A DNA stretch of 64,000 nucleotides. Origin: Enterococcus sp. DIV1094 (GTDB taxonomy: Bacteria; Bacillota; Bacilli; Lactobacillales; Enterococcaceae). Every line of letters starts with the position of its first letter. The first letter of the stretch is position 1. Where the stretch lies: NCBI RefSeq assembly GCF_017316305.2, contig NZ_CP147250.1, forward strand, positions 620,001 through 684,000, given 5' to 3'. The position numbers were made by a program, and so were the translations under genes. Under the pieces are notes generated by a model. That model was not told the DNA's origin and searched no databases. It saw only the letters and a program-made list of their open reading frames with translations. Shown piece by piece: positions 36,984 to 46,126 of the stretch.

Positions 36984-38018
36984 TTATTTATTATCCAAAT
37001 AAAGATGTGCTGGGTAAGTCATATATTGAACAGGTGCCAATTGATCGATCGTGACATAACCTGCGGCAGAGTTGATCACCGTTGGTATGCGGTTGATCAA
37101 CGTTGCACACGTATGTTTTGGTGTATCTGGTTTTGTTACTTCAAATTGCATGCTTGGTGTTCCTTCGATCGACCAAGTACATAGATCGCCTTCGCCTGCT
37201 TGATACACTTTTCCAGTACAACCGACTTCAACGATTGGTCCTTGGAGCGTTTCAACAGTCGCAACAGCAGACATCCCGATTGCTTCCCCTGCTTTAATCG
37301 TACGTTCCATTGTTTTCGATGGAATATCTTTATCTAAAACAATTGGGACATTCTTTTGAGAAATGCGTTTGATCGACCAATTCATTTTCGAACAGATTGC
37401 TTCTGCCGTCATCCAAGAATAAGAAGGTAAATCTGTTGCGTTCGCAATTTCTTTTGCAAATTTCTCTTGATCATAGCCTACCCCATGGGCTTCAGCTAAC
37501 GCTTTACCATAGTGTTCGACATCATAACTAACTTCACCACTGATTTTTTGTACATCATTCATTCCAGCAGCCATCAACGCTGGGAACAATACCCAGTAAA
37601 TATCTTGCATTCCTGTACCTGAAATTGTGACGTTGTTGGCTTTTGCGATTTTATCTAGATGGTTAGTTTCTGCAACAGAAGTCGTCCAAGGATACAAGGC
37701 TTCTTCGCTAATCGTTAAAACATTGACGCCATAGGTTAAAGGAATCTCTAAACTTGGCATGAAGTCTTTGATATAACTAGCAATCGTTACTAAAGCGACA
37801 TCTGCATCACAATTTTGAAATACTTCGTGGGGATCGTTAGAGATTTTCACTCCTAAAGCTTGGTCATATCCTAAATATAGCCCTAGATCCTGACCGATTG
37901 CTTCGGGGCGATTGTCAACCGCTCCAACGATTTCAATTCCTTTTGCCATGGCATATTTGATAATTTCTTTCGACATTTTTCCACAGCCGACTTGTACCAT
38001 ACGAATCTTTTTGTGCAT
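36984..38018 (-). CDS. NAD(P)-dependent dehydrogenase, 2,4-diaminopentanoate dehydrogenase-like
   Basis: 344 residues with a Rossmann domain (IRMVQVGCGKMSKEIIKYAMAKGIEIVGAVD) and an alpha/beta C-terminal half related to dihydrodipicolinate reductase and to the ornithine-degradation enzyme 2,4-diaminopentanoate dehydrogenase (SGTGMQDIYWVLFPALMAAGM, VEVGCTGKVYQAGEGDLCTW). In that pathway the enzyme deaminates an amino-ketone precursor; the other ornithine-fermentation genes are absent, so here it probably oxidises or deaminates another amino acid derivative. Last gene of an operon with ald and a class III aminotransferase; 29 bp from ald. Confidence 0.72.
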   Translation of the reverse strand: MHKKIRMVQVGCGKMSKEIIKYAMAKGIEIVGAVDNRPEAIGQDLGLYLGYDQALGVKISNDPHEVFQNCDADVALVTIASYIKDFMPSLEIPLTYGVNVLTISEEALYPWTTSVAETNHLDKIAKANNVTISGTGMQDIYWVLFPALMAAGMNDVQKISGEVSYDVEHYGKALAEAHGVGYDQEKFAKEIANATDLPSYSWMTAEAICSKMNWSIKRISQKNVPIVLDKDIPSKTMERTIKAGEAIGMSAVATVETLQGPIVEVGCTGKVYQAGEGDLCTWSIEGTPSMQFEVTKPDTPKHTCATLINRIPTVINSAAGYVTIDQLAPVQYMTYPAHLYLDNK

Positions 38019-38047
38019 TTCATTTCCCTCACATTTCTTTAAAATCT

Positions 38048-39148
38048 TTAAATTAATTCACGAACATCAGCAACTGTTCGCTCAAACACTTCGCCTACTT
38101 CAAGGCAGGTCAATTTCCCGTCAAGTGTGCTGATACCCGGTATCAGTTCTGGATAGGTTTGGATCACGTCAGTCAGTGATTGAGAGGCTAATCCTTTGAT
38201 ATATCTCATCGTGACATTCGTCAAAGCAAGCGTAGATGTTTGTGGCACTAATCCTGGCATATTTGCTACAGAGTAATGGATCACGCCATGTTTGACGAAA
38301 GTTGGTTCTTCATGAGTGGTTGGATAGCTTGTTTCAAAACAGCCGCCCTGGTCAATTGCAATATCAACCAAGACTGTTCCTTCTTTCATCTGCTTCACTA
38401 ATTGTTCTGTGATAAGATGTGGTGCTTTTTTACCTGGCAATAAAACTGAACCAATCACGATATCGCTCGTTAACGCCATTTTTTCAATATTCGCTGGGCT
38501 TGAATAGAGGGTTTTAACTTGTCCGTTGAACATTTCAGATAGTTCACGTAAGCGATCGACATTGATATCTAAGATCGTCACATCTGCCCCTAATCCGTGC
38601 AAGTAATGCGCCGCACTCACACCAGCGATCCCACCGCCTAAAATGGCTGCTTGAATCGGTGAAACGCCGGTTACACCTGAAATCAATTTCCCACTTTGCT
38701 TCGCTAATATCTCAGCACCTAATAGACCACCTAAACGACCAGCGACTTCACTCATTGGTGCGAGTAATGGGAATGCTCCGTTTTTCGTTACCATTTCATA
38801 CGCAATCGCGGTTGTCCCAGACTTGATCAATGCTTCAGTCAATTCAAGATTTGCGGCTAGATGCAAGTACGTAAATAAAATCAAATCTTTTCTAAAGTAT
38901 TGAAATTCTGATGTTAATGGTTCTTTGACCTTGACGACGATTTCTGCCGACCAGACTGTTTGTGGATTCGCTTTGATTTGAGCGCCAGCTTCGCGGTATT
39001 GTTCATCTGTAAAGCCTGAGCCTTCCCCTGCACGTTCTTCCACATAAACGATATGACCTGCTGTTACTAACTCTTTGACTCCTGCAGGTGTTAAACCTAC
39101 ACGTTTCTCTGAATTTTTGATTTCTTTTGGTACGCCAATGATTGTCAT
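38048..39148 (-). CDS. ald: Alanine dehydrogenase
   Basis: Interconverts L-alanine and pyruvate plus ammonia with NAD+. 366 residues: EIKNSEKRVGLTPAGVKEL at the N-terminus with the substrate Arg, catalytic Lys in VKVKEPL, His in TYLHLAA, and the Rossmann motif GGGIAGVSAAHYLHGLGADVTILD. It lies between two amino-acid enzymes and could regenerate pyruvate from the alanine made by the upstream transaminase. The gap to the transaminase gene is 17 bp. Confidence 0.94.
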   Translation of the reverse strand: MTIIGVPKEIKNSEKRVGLTPAGVKELVTAGHIVYVEERAGEGSGFTDEQYREAGAQIKANPQTVWSAEIVVKVKEPLTSEFQYFRKDLILFTYLHLAANLELTEALIKSGTTAIAYEMVTKNGAFPLLAPMSEVAGRLGGLLGAEILAKQSGKLISGVTGVSPIQAAILGGGIAGVSAAHYLHGLGADVTILDINVDRLRELSEMFNGQVKTLYSSPANIEKMALTSDIVIGSVLLPGKKAPHLITEQLVKQMKEGTVLVDIAIDQGGCFETSYPTTHEEPTFVKHGVIHYSVANMPGLVPQTSTLALTNVTMRYIKGLASQSLTDVIQTYPELIPGISTLDGKLTCLEVGEVFERTVADVRELI

Positions 39149-39165
39149 ATTGATCCTCCTTTAAA

Positions 39166-40506
39166 TTATTGTTGCTTTTGCCACTCCTCAAATCCCATAT
39201 GGATCGCATCAAATAGTTGATCTGCGTTTTCTTTTGAAAATGTCAACGATGGTGAAATGATAATCGTTTGTAATTCATCACGTAGCAAGACACCTGCATT
39301 AATAGCATAATCAGCAACGGCTTGTACATTCTTTGATGTTTGTTCCACATCATATTTCCCTGTATTCTCAAAATCGATGGCGATCATCAAGCCTTTTCCA
39401 CGCACATCACTGATACAGTCGTATGTTCCTTCAAGTCCTTTTAGACGTTCCAATAAATAAGCACCAACTTCACGCGCATTCATAACTAAATTTTCTTCTT
39501 CAACGATCCGTAAAGCTTCTAATGCAGCCACGCAGCCTAGTGGATGTCCACCATACGTATGACCATGGATGATAACATTTGCTCCGTTAGTTGCTGATTC
39601 GATGCCTTCAACGATTCGCTTGTTGAACACAGCCGCTCCTAATGGGACATAACCGGAAGACAAGCCTTTTGCTAAAATCATGGCATCTGGCTTGATACCC
39701 CAGCCGCGACTTCCGAATAGATGACCCGAACGGCCAAATCCTGTCACCACTTCATCTGCAATCAATAAAATATCATGGTTGTCACAGACCTCACGTAAAG
39801 CTGGCCAGTAAGAACTTGGTGGAACGATGATGCCTCCAGCACCTTGGATCGGTTCAGCAATAAATGCAGCAATATTATCTGCGCCAACTTGCTCGATCGT
39901 ATCAACTAATTCAGCGATACATAATTTTGTCAATTCTTCTGGATCTTGGCAATTCCATTTGTTTTTCTTCAAATGCGGGGAAGAAACACGTACACAATCT
40001 TGTAGACCAGGACCGATAAATTCCCGGTAGATCGGGTTGCCTCCTACCGATGTTCCACCATAATGCATCCCATGATAGGCTTTTTCCAAGGAAAGAAAGA
40101 CTTTCTTATTTGGTTTACCCACCGCTTGCCAGTATTGTCTTGTGATTTTCAAAGCAGTATCTACTGAATCACTTCCTCCAGAAGTAAAGAATACTTTCGC
40201 CATCTCTTCTTCTTGCGTCATTTGGATGATTTTTTCTGCCAAGTCATATGCCTTTGGATGGGCAATATTCGTAAACAATTGATAATAAGATAATTTTTCC
40301 ATTTGCTCAGAAATCGCTCGGTTCATTTCAGGGCGATTATGACCAACGTTCATACACCATAATCCACCAACGCCATCAAGTAATTTTCTTCCCGTATCAT
40401 CATAGATAAAATTTCCGTCTCCACGTTCGATAACGATCGTTTCCTCTTCACTTGCTCTTGTATCAGTCATAGGATGCCAAAAATACTTTTTCTTTCGATT
40501 GTTCAT
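39166..40506 (-). CDS. Class III PLP-dependent aminotransferase (omega-amino acid:pyruvate type)
   Basis: 446 residues: substrate region GGVGGLWCMNVGHNRPE, TSGGSDSVDTALKITRQYW, LIADEVVTGFGRSG and the PLP lysine in ILAKGLSSGYVPLGAAV. Closest in style to omega-amino acid or beta-alanine:pyruvate transaminases; the donor is unknown. With pyruvate as acceptor it would make alanine, handled by the adjacent ald. First gene of its operon, with a MerR-type promoter only 40 bp upstream. Confidence 0.85.
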   Translation of the reverse strand: MNNRKKKYFWHPMTDTRASEEETIVIERGDGNFIYDDTGRKLLDGVGGLWCMNVGHNRPEMNRAISEQMEKLSYYQLFTNIAHPKAYDLAEKIIQMTQEEEMAKVFFTSGGSDSVDTALKITRQYWQAVGKPNKKVFLSLEKAYHGMHYGGTSVGGNPIYREFIGPGLQDCVRVSSPHLKKNKWNCQDPEELTKLCIAELVDTIEQVGADNIAAFIAEPIQGAGGIIVPPSSYWPALREVCDNHDILLIADEVVTGFGRSGHLFGSRGWGIKPDAMILAKGLSSGYVPLGAAVFNKRIVEGIESATNGANVIIHGHTYGGHPLGCVAALEALRIVEEENLVMNAREVGAYLLERLKGLEGTYDCISDVRGKGLMIAIDFENTGKYDVEQTSKNVQAVADYAINAGVLLRDELQTIIISPSLTFSKENADQLFDAIHMGFEEWQKQQ

Positions 40507-40545
40507 AATAATCTCTCCTTTTTAGTCTTTCATGTTTACAAGTTA

Positions 40546-40576
40546 AGACTAAAGGGTAGAACAACTCTAAGGTCAA
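40546..40576 (-). promoter_or_regulatory. MerR-type promoter of aminotransferase operon (site 2)
   Basis: Minus strand -35 TTGACC (40571-40576), 19-bp spacer with TTAGA-GTTGT-TCTAC, -10 TAGTCT (40546-40551), about 34 nt before the start region. Confidence 0.78.
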
Positions 40577-40678
40577 TCTTTTTTTGATATTTTTTTAAAA
40601 ACGTTTACATTCAAAAGAAGAAAAAAAAGTACTTATATAGAAGAAAAAATACTTTTGTAATTTTATTTATAAATCGTA

Positions 40679-40709
40679 TTGACCTTAGAACCATTCTACC
40701 CTCTAGCAT
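40679..40709 (+). promoter_or_regulatory. MerR-type promoter of AEC transporter gene (site 3)
   Basis: -35 TTGACC (40679-40684), 19-bp spacer with TTAGA-ACCAT-TCTAC, -10 TAGCAT (40704-40709). Mirror image of site 2, 103 bp away, so both operons are likely activated together. Confidence 0.78.
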
Positions 40710-40793
40710 GTGGTTGAGGGGGATTGGTAAACATGCACAGCCATTGTAAATAAACTAATTAAAACATTCACAAAATCGAGGAGGAAAAATTAA

Positions 40794-41822
40794 ATGTCAC
40801 TATCAGAAACATTAAGCAATGTCATTAACATGGAAATCATCAGTGCGATCACTTCCACACTGTTTATCATATTACTAGGGTATTTTTTAAGAAAGCGTGA
40901 GGTTTTCTCATCAGATGTCGGGAAGACCTTATCGAAAGTTGTCTTAACTGTCGCTATCCCTGCACTAGCTTTCAATTCGTTTATGCAGGATTTAAATGAT
41001 GAAGTATTGAATCAAGGAATCAACATTTTGATACTTGGGATATTAGTCCACGTTTTCTTGATTTTTCTAAGTAAATTCTTCTTTTTCAGATATGCACCAA
41101 ATAAAGAAGATACGTTGCGCGTACTCTCTATTTTCGGATCGACAACGTTTTTCGGGATTCCTGTCGTTGGCGCTGTCTTTGGTGCAGAAGGAATTTTATA
41201 TGCATCGATATTTAATATCGGCTACCGCATCTTCTTATACTCTTATGCTTATCTAAAAATGAGCGGATTGAAGATGGCACGCAAGAATATTCGAGAAATG
41301 ATTTTGAATCCCATCGTGTTGGCTACTTTTATCGGGTTATTTATTTGGCTCTTCCAAGATAGCTTACCACAGATTGCTCAGTCTAGCTCTGAATCTGTTG
41401 CCTTTTTAAGAATAGATCAGACGTTACCGTGGTTATTTAAACCTTTGACGTTCCTTTCTAGTCTAGCTTCTCCACTTGCTTGGTTGGCAATCGGGATCAC
41501 ATTAGGCGATCTGCCATTCGGAAAAACCCTCAGCAGTCAAACCTCTTGGTACTATTCATTCATCAAAGTCGTTGTTTTCCCACTTGTGATTTTACTTTCA
41601 CTCTTATTGCTCAACGCAATGAATATTTTACCGGTAAATTCGGTTGGTTTGAGTACGATGATCATTATGATGGCTACACCTGCCGCAACAGTTGCAGTCG
41701 CTTATGCGATCAACTTTGAGAAAGAAGCTGTTCTTGCTTCAAATGCCTCGTTGCTTTCGACACTCTTCTCAATCGTCTTGATCCCCATCTGGATCATTGT
41801 CTTAAACTTGATTGGAAATTAA
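40794..41822 (+). CDS. AEC (auxin efflux carrier) family transporter
   Basis: 342-residue membrane protein with about ten hydrophobic segments (ISAITSTLFIILLGYFL, VVLTVAIPALAFNSFM, TTFFGIPVVGAVFG, GLSTMIIMMATPAATVAVAYA). Bacterial AEC members move organic acids such as malate or lactate, or amino acids. GAGGAGG precedes the ATG. It heads an operon with a D-2-hydroxyacid dehydrogenase gene (40 bp gap), so an organic acid or 2-oxoacid derived from the divergent transaminase operon is a reasonable substrate. Confidence 0.88.
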   Translation: MSLSETLSNVINMEIISAITSTLFIILLGYFLRKREVFSSDVGKTLSKVVLTVAIPALAFNSFMQDLNDEVLNQGINILILGILVHVFLIFLSKFFFFRYAPNKEDTLRVLSIFGSTTFFGIPVVGAVFGAEGILYASIFNIGYRIFLYSYAYLKMSGLKMARKNIREMILNPIVLATFIGLFIWLFQDSLPQIAQSSSESVAFLRIDQTLPWLFKPLTFLSSLASPLAWLAIGITLGDLPFGKTLSSQTSWYYSFIKVVVFPLVILLSLLLLNAMNILPVNSVGLSTMIIMMATPAATVAVAYAINFEKEAVLASNASLLSTLFSIVLIPIWIIVLNLIGN

Positions 41823-41862
41823 AGCACATTATATAATTAATTGAACGAAAGGAAATTTTACT

Positions 41863-42870
41863 ATGAAAAATTTAAACGTTGTATGTTATGGTGTTCGCCC
41901 TGCTGAAAGATCTCTCTTTCAGCAGTTGAACGTTCACGGATTCAACTTGAAACTAGTAGAAGATTTATTAAATGAGACAAACTACACCGAAGCAAAAGGC
42001 ATGGATGCCGTCATCGTTCGAGGAAACTGTTTAGCAAATCGCATAAATATCGAACGCTTTGCCCAATTTGGCATCAAGTTCTTACTCACACGTACAGTTG
42101 GGACAAATCACGTGGATGTAATAGCAGCGAAAGAACACGGTATGCAAGTAGCATATGTGCCATTCTATTCACCAAACGCAATTGCTGAATTATCTGTTAC
42201 TTTAGCGATGATGCTTTTACGCAGAACGACCCACACTACCAATAAAACAGCTTCTTATAATTTTACGATCGATCGCTTTATGTTCAGTAAAGAAGTCCGA
42301 AATTGTACAGTTGGGATCATTGGTGTTGGCAACATCGGTTTAACAGAAGCAAAACTTTTTAAAGGTTTAGGCGCAACGGTGATCGGCAACGACCTGTATC
42401 CAAGTGAAGAAGCAAAAGCATTCATCGAATTTAAGTCGCTTGATGAATTACTGGCAGAAAGTGATATCGTCAGTATCCATATCCCTTACATCCCCGGTAA
42501 AAATGAACGCTTCATTAATAAGCAGTTCATCGACAAAATGAAGGATGATGCGATTTTGATCAATACTGCTAGAGGGGAATTACAGGATAATCAAGCAATT
42601 CTTGATGCGTTGACGAGCAAAAAATTATCTGGATTTGGCACAGATGTCTTGCCTAATGAAGCGCTGATTTTCAACAAAAATTTTGATGAAGATCCATTAT
42701 TGATTGATGCAACAGCTAAGGCGCTGATCGATATGTATCCGCGAGTGATCGTTACACCACATATCGGTTCTAATACTGATGAAGCAGTATCTAATATGGT
42801 CGAAACAAGTTTTGACAACCTTTATAAAATGTTCAATCAATTAGACTGTGCCAACACACTGTCCGTTTAG
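41863..42870 (+). CDS. D-2-hydroxyacid dehydrogenase (D-lactate dehydrogenase-like)
   Basis: 335 residues. Substrate-binding part with LLTRTVGTNHVDVIAAKEHG, NAD-binding motif GIIGVGNIGLTEAKLFKGLGATVIGND, Arg in LINTARGELQDNQAI, Glu region and the His in VIVTPHIGSNT. Reduces a 2-oxoacid to a D-hydroxyacid. VanH-type enzymes belong to the same family, but no vanA/vanX-like genes are nearby, so a catabolic role with the adjacent transporter is more likely. Confidence 0.88.
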   Translation: MKNLNVVCYGVRPAERSLFQQLNVHGFNLKLVEDLLNETNYTEAKGMDAVIVRGNCLANRINIERFAQFGIKFLLTRTVGTNHVDVIAAKEHGMQVAYVPFYSPNAIAELSVTLAMMLLRRTTHTTNKTASYNFTIDRFMFSKEVRNCTVGIIGVGNIGLTEAKLFKGLGATVIGNDLYPSEEAKAFIEFKSLDELLAESDIVSIHIPYIPGKNERFINKQFIDKMKDDAILINTARGELQDNQAILDALTSKKLSGFGTDVLPNEALIFNKNFDEDPLLIDATAKALIDMYPRVIVTPHIGSNTDEAVSNMVETSFDNLYKMFNQLDCANTLSV

Positions 42871-42934
42871 ACTGGAATGTCTATAGCAAAGAACTAGCTA
42901 CCCTGAAGTTCTGTAAGAATTATCCAGCTCGGAT

Positions 42935-42990
42935 AAATAAGCGTGAAAACCAAAAATCATTCAAATTTTTGGGCTTTCGCGCTTATTTTT
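42935..42990 (+). terminator. Terminator of AEC-dehydrogenase operon
   Basis: AAATAAGCG.GAAA.CC / GG.CTTTCGCGCTTATTTTT long hairpin with T run. Confidence 0.82.
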
Positions 42991-43048
42991 GGAGGTATGA
43001 GCTAACTAATGTCATCACCTCTTTTCTTTATCGATGTGTGAGAGAATA

Positions 43049-43097
43049 AAGCAAGATCCCCAAAAATTTGAAGAACGATTTCTGGGGATCCTGCCTT
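43049..43097 (-). terminator. Terminator of NAD(P)-binding protein gene
   Basis: AAGCA.GATCCCCA / TGGGGATC.TGCCTT stem downstream of the gene ending at 43141. Confidence 0.78.
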
Positions 43098-43140
43098 ATT
43101 ATTCAAAGTTAAACATTTTTGTCAATCTCAATTGATTTTT

Positions 43141-43773
43141 TTACTCTGTTTTTTCTCCTTTTGCTGTCAATGCAATGGAGTCATACATATGAGTAGTTGG
43201 TTCATTGATCAAAGTTGCCAGGTATTTTCCTACAGTTTTGCGACTAATTTCACCAATAAAGCTCATGCCATTGCGATTCTCGATGCGAATATCTTCAATG
43301 ATCTCTTTATCGGTTAGCCAATTGGGGCGGATAATGGTAAAATCTAGATTGCTGTTCTCAAGCAGATCTGCTGCAATACGTTGATCACCTAGGTAAGTGT
43401 CGGGATCGCGATAATCACCTAACTCTGAAATAGCTTCTTCATCATTGAAGTCAACTTCACCGTAAATCCCAAGTGTTGCCATCCAATACACACGTTTGAT
43501 CTTATTCTGATTCATCGCTTCGATCACATTTTTAGCTAAAGGCACCATATTATATGGGCCCAAACAAGAATAGACGATATCAATGCCTTTCATTGCATGG
43601 ACTAAATCTTCTAGATTCATCGCATCACCAATGATGCTTCTCTCTTTATCAAATACTTTATCCGGATTTCTCAAGAATAAAGTCAAGTTCACATTCGGAT
43701 CATTTTTTAAAAACTCATAGCTATATTTAGCAATTGGTGCCGATGCACCAAGAATCAATACGTTCTTTTTCAA
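43141..43773 (-). CDS. NAD(P)-binding (NmrA/atypical SDR-like) protein
   Basis: 210 residues with a Rossmann-like opening KKNVLILGASAPIAKYSYEFL; the usual GxxGxxG is reduced to a single first glycine, unlike classical members. VYSCLGPYN, VYWMATLGIYGEV and FTIIRPNWLTD follow the atypical SDR pattern. Possible quinone- or NADPH-sensing oxidoreductase; function unknown. It has a 19-bp-spacer promoter of the same design as the aminotransferase and AEC genes, so it may belong to the same response. Confidence 0.78.
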   Translation of the reverse strand: MKKNVLILGASAPIAKYSYEFLKNDPNVNLTLFLRNPDKVFDKERSIIGDAMNLEDLVHAMKGIDIVYSCLGPYNMVPLAKNVIEAMNQNKIKRVYWMATLGIYGEVDFNDEEAISELGDYRDPDTYLGDQRIAADLLENSNLDFTIIRPNWLTDKEIIEDIRIENRNGMSFIGEISRKTVGKYLATLINEPTTHMYDSIALTAKGEKTE

Positions 43774-43837
43774 TTTATTCCACCTCTAATTTAATTTTTT
43801 AACTTGTACAACGGTCCTCCTTTGGTAAGATGAGTTA

Positions 43838-43868
43838 AGTGTAAGGCTTAGAACGACTCTAACCGCAA
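43838..43868 (-). promoter_or_regulatory. MerR-type promoter (site 4)
   Basis: Minus strand -35 TTGCGG (43863-43868), 19-bp spacer with perfect dyad TTAGA-GTCGT-TCTAA, -10 TACACT (43838-43843), 58 nt before the gene start. Confidence 0.76.
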
Positions 43869-43943
43869 GTATTTATTCGAATTTTTTATTATAATGAGTA
43901 TTATTCTCAAAAAAGCAGTTATTCCAGAAAGGATTTTATCTAT

Positions 43944-44852
43944 ATGAAAAATACGCAAAAAATCAAAAAACTATTGACCGCCTCCACCATCGCTGGGACG
44001 ATTTATGGTCTCTTGGCGCTACTCACCGGTTTGATGGTCAATTACAACGTCCTCTTGCTTGATGGGGTCTACACGATGGTCGGTGCATTGATGTCCCTGA
44101 TTGCTTTATATATTGCTAAGTTTATCCAGACACAAGATTTTGAACGCTTTCCTTTTGGTAAGGAATCTCTGATGCCTTTAGTTGTTTTTATCCAATACAG
44201 TGTCATCTTATTGATTTCTTCCTATGGTCTGATTGAGTCTTTTTTCAGTTTGATTTATGCAGACACTTACGTTGATCTATCGATCGGCTTGCCCTTTTCC
44301 TTATTTGGGATGTTCTTTAGTTTTGCTTTTTATGTTTATTTGAAAAAAAATCCAATCAACCATTCCTTTTATAAAGTGGAATTGGAACAATGGCGCTTCG
44401 GGTTTCTGTTTAGTTTAGGGGTAGTGGTTTCCATCATTGTCTCCGGACTACTCGCAAAAACATCTTATATTGCAATCGCACAACTGATCGACCCTGTGAT
44501 CTCCATTGGCATTACCATTTTTTATATTTATCTTTCAGTCACTGAAATCAAAAATGCAACATTAGAGCTTACTTATGCACCGCCGAAGTATGAGTTACGC
44601 GAAAAAATACTAGTATTAGTTGATAAGATATTGAAAGACATTCAGATTGAAACGTCAGTTTTACGAATCGCAAAAGTAGGCGATCAAGTCATTCTTGAAT
44701 TGGATATCGTGATTTTACCCGATAGTGCGATGGACAGTATCCGTGCGCAAGATCGTCTACGAGAAGAACTCAATCAGAAAGTAACAGAAGGGTTTTCTGA
44801 GTATTCTTTATGGCTGAATATCAACTTTATCGGTGACCTCAAGTGGGCTTAA
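43944..44852 (+). CDS. Cation diffusion facilitator family transporter
   Basis: 302 residues, likely proton-coupled efflux of Zn, Mn or similar. Transmembrane segments fill about 15-205; the second carries LLLDGVYTMVGALMSLIALYIAKFI and the fifth LIDPVISIGITIFYIY, positions of the CDF metal-site acidic residues. The loop FERFPFGKESLMPL is family-like, and a cytosolic domain follows 210. Its last 84 bases and the terminator behind it are duplicated at 48281-48443. Confidence 0.86.
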   Translation: MKNTQKIKKLLTASTIAGTIYGLLALLTGLMVNYNVLLLDGVYTMVGALMSLIALYIAKFIQTQDFERFPFGKESLMPLVVFIQYSVILLISSYGLIESFFSLIYADTYVDLSIGLPFSLFGMFFSFAFYVYLKKNPINHSFYKVELEQWRFGFLFSLGVVVSIIVSGLLAKTSYIAIAQLIDPVISIGITIFYIYLSVTEIKNATLELTYAPPKYELREKILVLVDKILKDIQIETSVLRIAKVGDQVILELDIVILPDSAMDSIRAQDRLREELNQKVTEGFSEYSLWLNINFIGDLKWA

Positions 44853-44930
44853 AATAAGAACTTCTTTACAAAAAAACAGAAACTCCTCCAATCAGAAAAA
44901 GATTGGGGAGTTTCTGTTTTTTATTGATCT
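44768..44930 (+). repeat. Left 163-bp direct repeat of the cassette, including CDF terminator
   Basis: Covers the last 28 codons of the CDF gene and its terminator hairpin (CAGAAACTCC / GGAGTTTCTG, 44877-44916). The right copy at 48281-48443 is about nine-tenths identical and in the same orientation. The differences are scattered point changes, including GCT versus GCA in the final sense codon. Confidence 0.9.
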
Positions 44931-45125
44931 TACATTTCATTATCTCTATTTTTTCGACATCCCTAACCTAAAAGAATATTTTTTTGACTACCATAGGCTA
45001 TGCCCTAGTGAATTAGCTCGTATCCGCATGCAAACGTATGTATGAGACTTGTTACTCTATTTCTTGTATTATTGCTTTAAAATCCTACATTCTTCTCGCC
45101 CAATACACATAAATTAATTTATGAT

Positions 45126-46010
45126 TCACATTGTTTTAAAATCGTATTTAGAAGAATACCCTACTAAATGTCGGTCAATCTCTTTTTTCAATTCGGTAAC
45201 AATATCTTCTTCACTCGCCATAGATAAAAATTCTAGCCACTTAGTCACCTCTGCCGATTTTTGTTCACAGATAGATTTTCTAACCATAATGATTCCAAGG
45301 TAATCATATCTTTTCGCATTTTCAGCAAAACTATGTGCATAATCTAGTATATTTTTGCATTCAGTATACATCGCGTTCTCTAAAAATATTGTTGAAAAAT
45401 TAGTTAATATTGACAAACGTAGAATTGATATTTCCTTTAATGTATTATACTTCTCCAAACTTCGTAGCATTTTTGGAACAATAGCTTTGATTGTTTCTAA
45501 AGGTAAAAAGTAAAAAATAAAATTGATGGTTCTCATATCATCGTATGTCCAAGTGTCAATCAAAGAAATCCTATCCCACACAATAGTCGCCAATTTGACA
45601 CTTATATCTGAAACGTTTAACTTATTTATTTCATTTAGTTCTATAAAAATATGTAAAATATGGTTTATCTCATTAATTTTATAATCATTATTATTTTTTA
45701 AATATAGTTCACATCGCTTAATTAGCGTATCTATCTTACTTCGCTGTGCATTGGATACTAAAGAATAAAAATCAACTAATATAGCTTGTCTTTCACTATT
45801 ATTATATTCATTACAAATATATTCAAATTCATCAAACGATACATTGACTTGTTCTAATAGATACTGCATTGTATCGAATGACGGTACTCTATTCTTGCTC
45901 TCAAACTTAGAAAGGGTTGAACGTTCTAGATTTCCATTGCATATATTATTTTGAGAAATACCTTTAGATTTTCTGATCATTCTATATACATTTCCATAAT
46001 TCCAAATCAT
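45126..46010 (-). CDS. Rgg/GadR/MutR-family regulator
   Basis: 294 residues. N-terminal XRE helix-turn-helix (GNVYRMIRKSKGISQNNICNG, ERSTLSKFESKNRVPSFDTM) followed by a helical repeat domain to the C-terminus (LKEISILRLSILTNFSTIF, YDYLGIIMVRKSICEQ), the layout of Rgg proteins that bind short hydrophobic peptides. ATG 46010 gives MIWNYGNVYRM; the frame extends 17 codons upstream without a ribosome site. It is divergent, across 116 bp, from the 18-codon peptide ORF and the bacteriocin-like operon. AT-rich compared with flanking genes. Likely the pheromone receptor-activator of that operon. Confidence 0.85.
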   Translation of the reverse strand: MIWNYGNVYRMIRKSKGISQNNICNGNLERSTLSKFESKNRVPSFDTMQYLLEQVNVSFDEFEYICNEYNNSERQAILVDFYSLVSNAQRSKIDTLIKRCELYLKNNNDYKINEINHILHIFIELNEINKLNVSDISVKLATIVWDRISLIDTWTYDDMRTINFIFYFLPLETIKAIVPKMLRSLEKYNTLKEISILRLSILTNFSTIFLENAMYTECKNILDYAHSFAENAKRYDYLGIIMVRKSICEQKSAEVTKWLEFLSMASEEDIVTELKKEIDRHLVGYSSKYDFKTM

Positions 46011-46126
46011 AATTTTCTTCTCACTTTCTCTGAATTTTCTAACTATGTGACTTTGAGCCACATGATAAATTATATCATTTTTTTTATATATTATATATTT
46101 GTAGAGAAAAGGGAAAGGAGAATGAT

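Noticed and set aside
41863..42870. VanH-type glycopeptide resistance dehydrogenase
   Set aside because: Same enzyme family, but no D-Ala-D-Lac ligase, VanX or VanRS genes nearby; context is a transporter and amino-acid catabolism.
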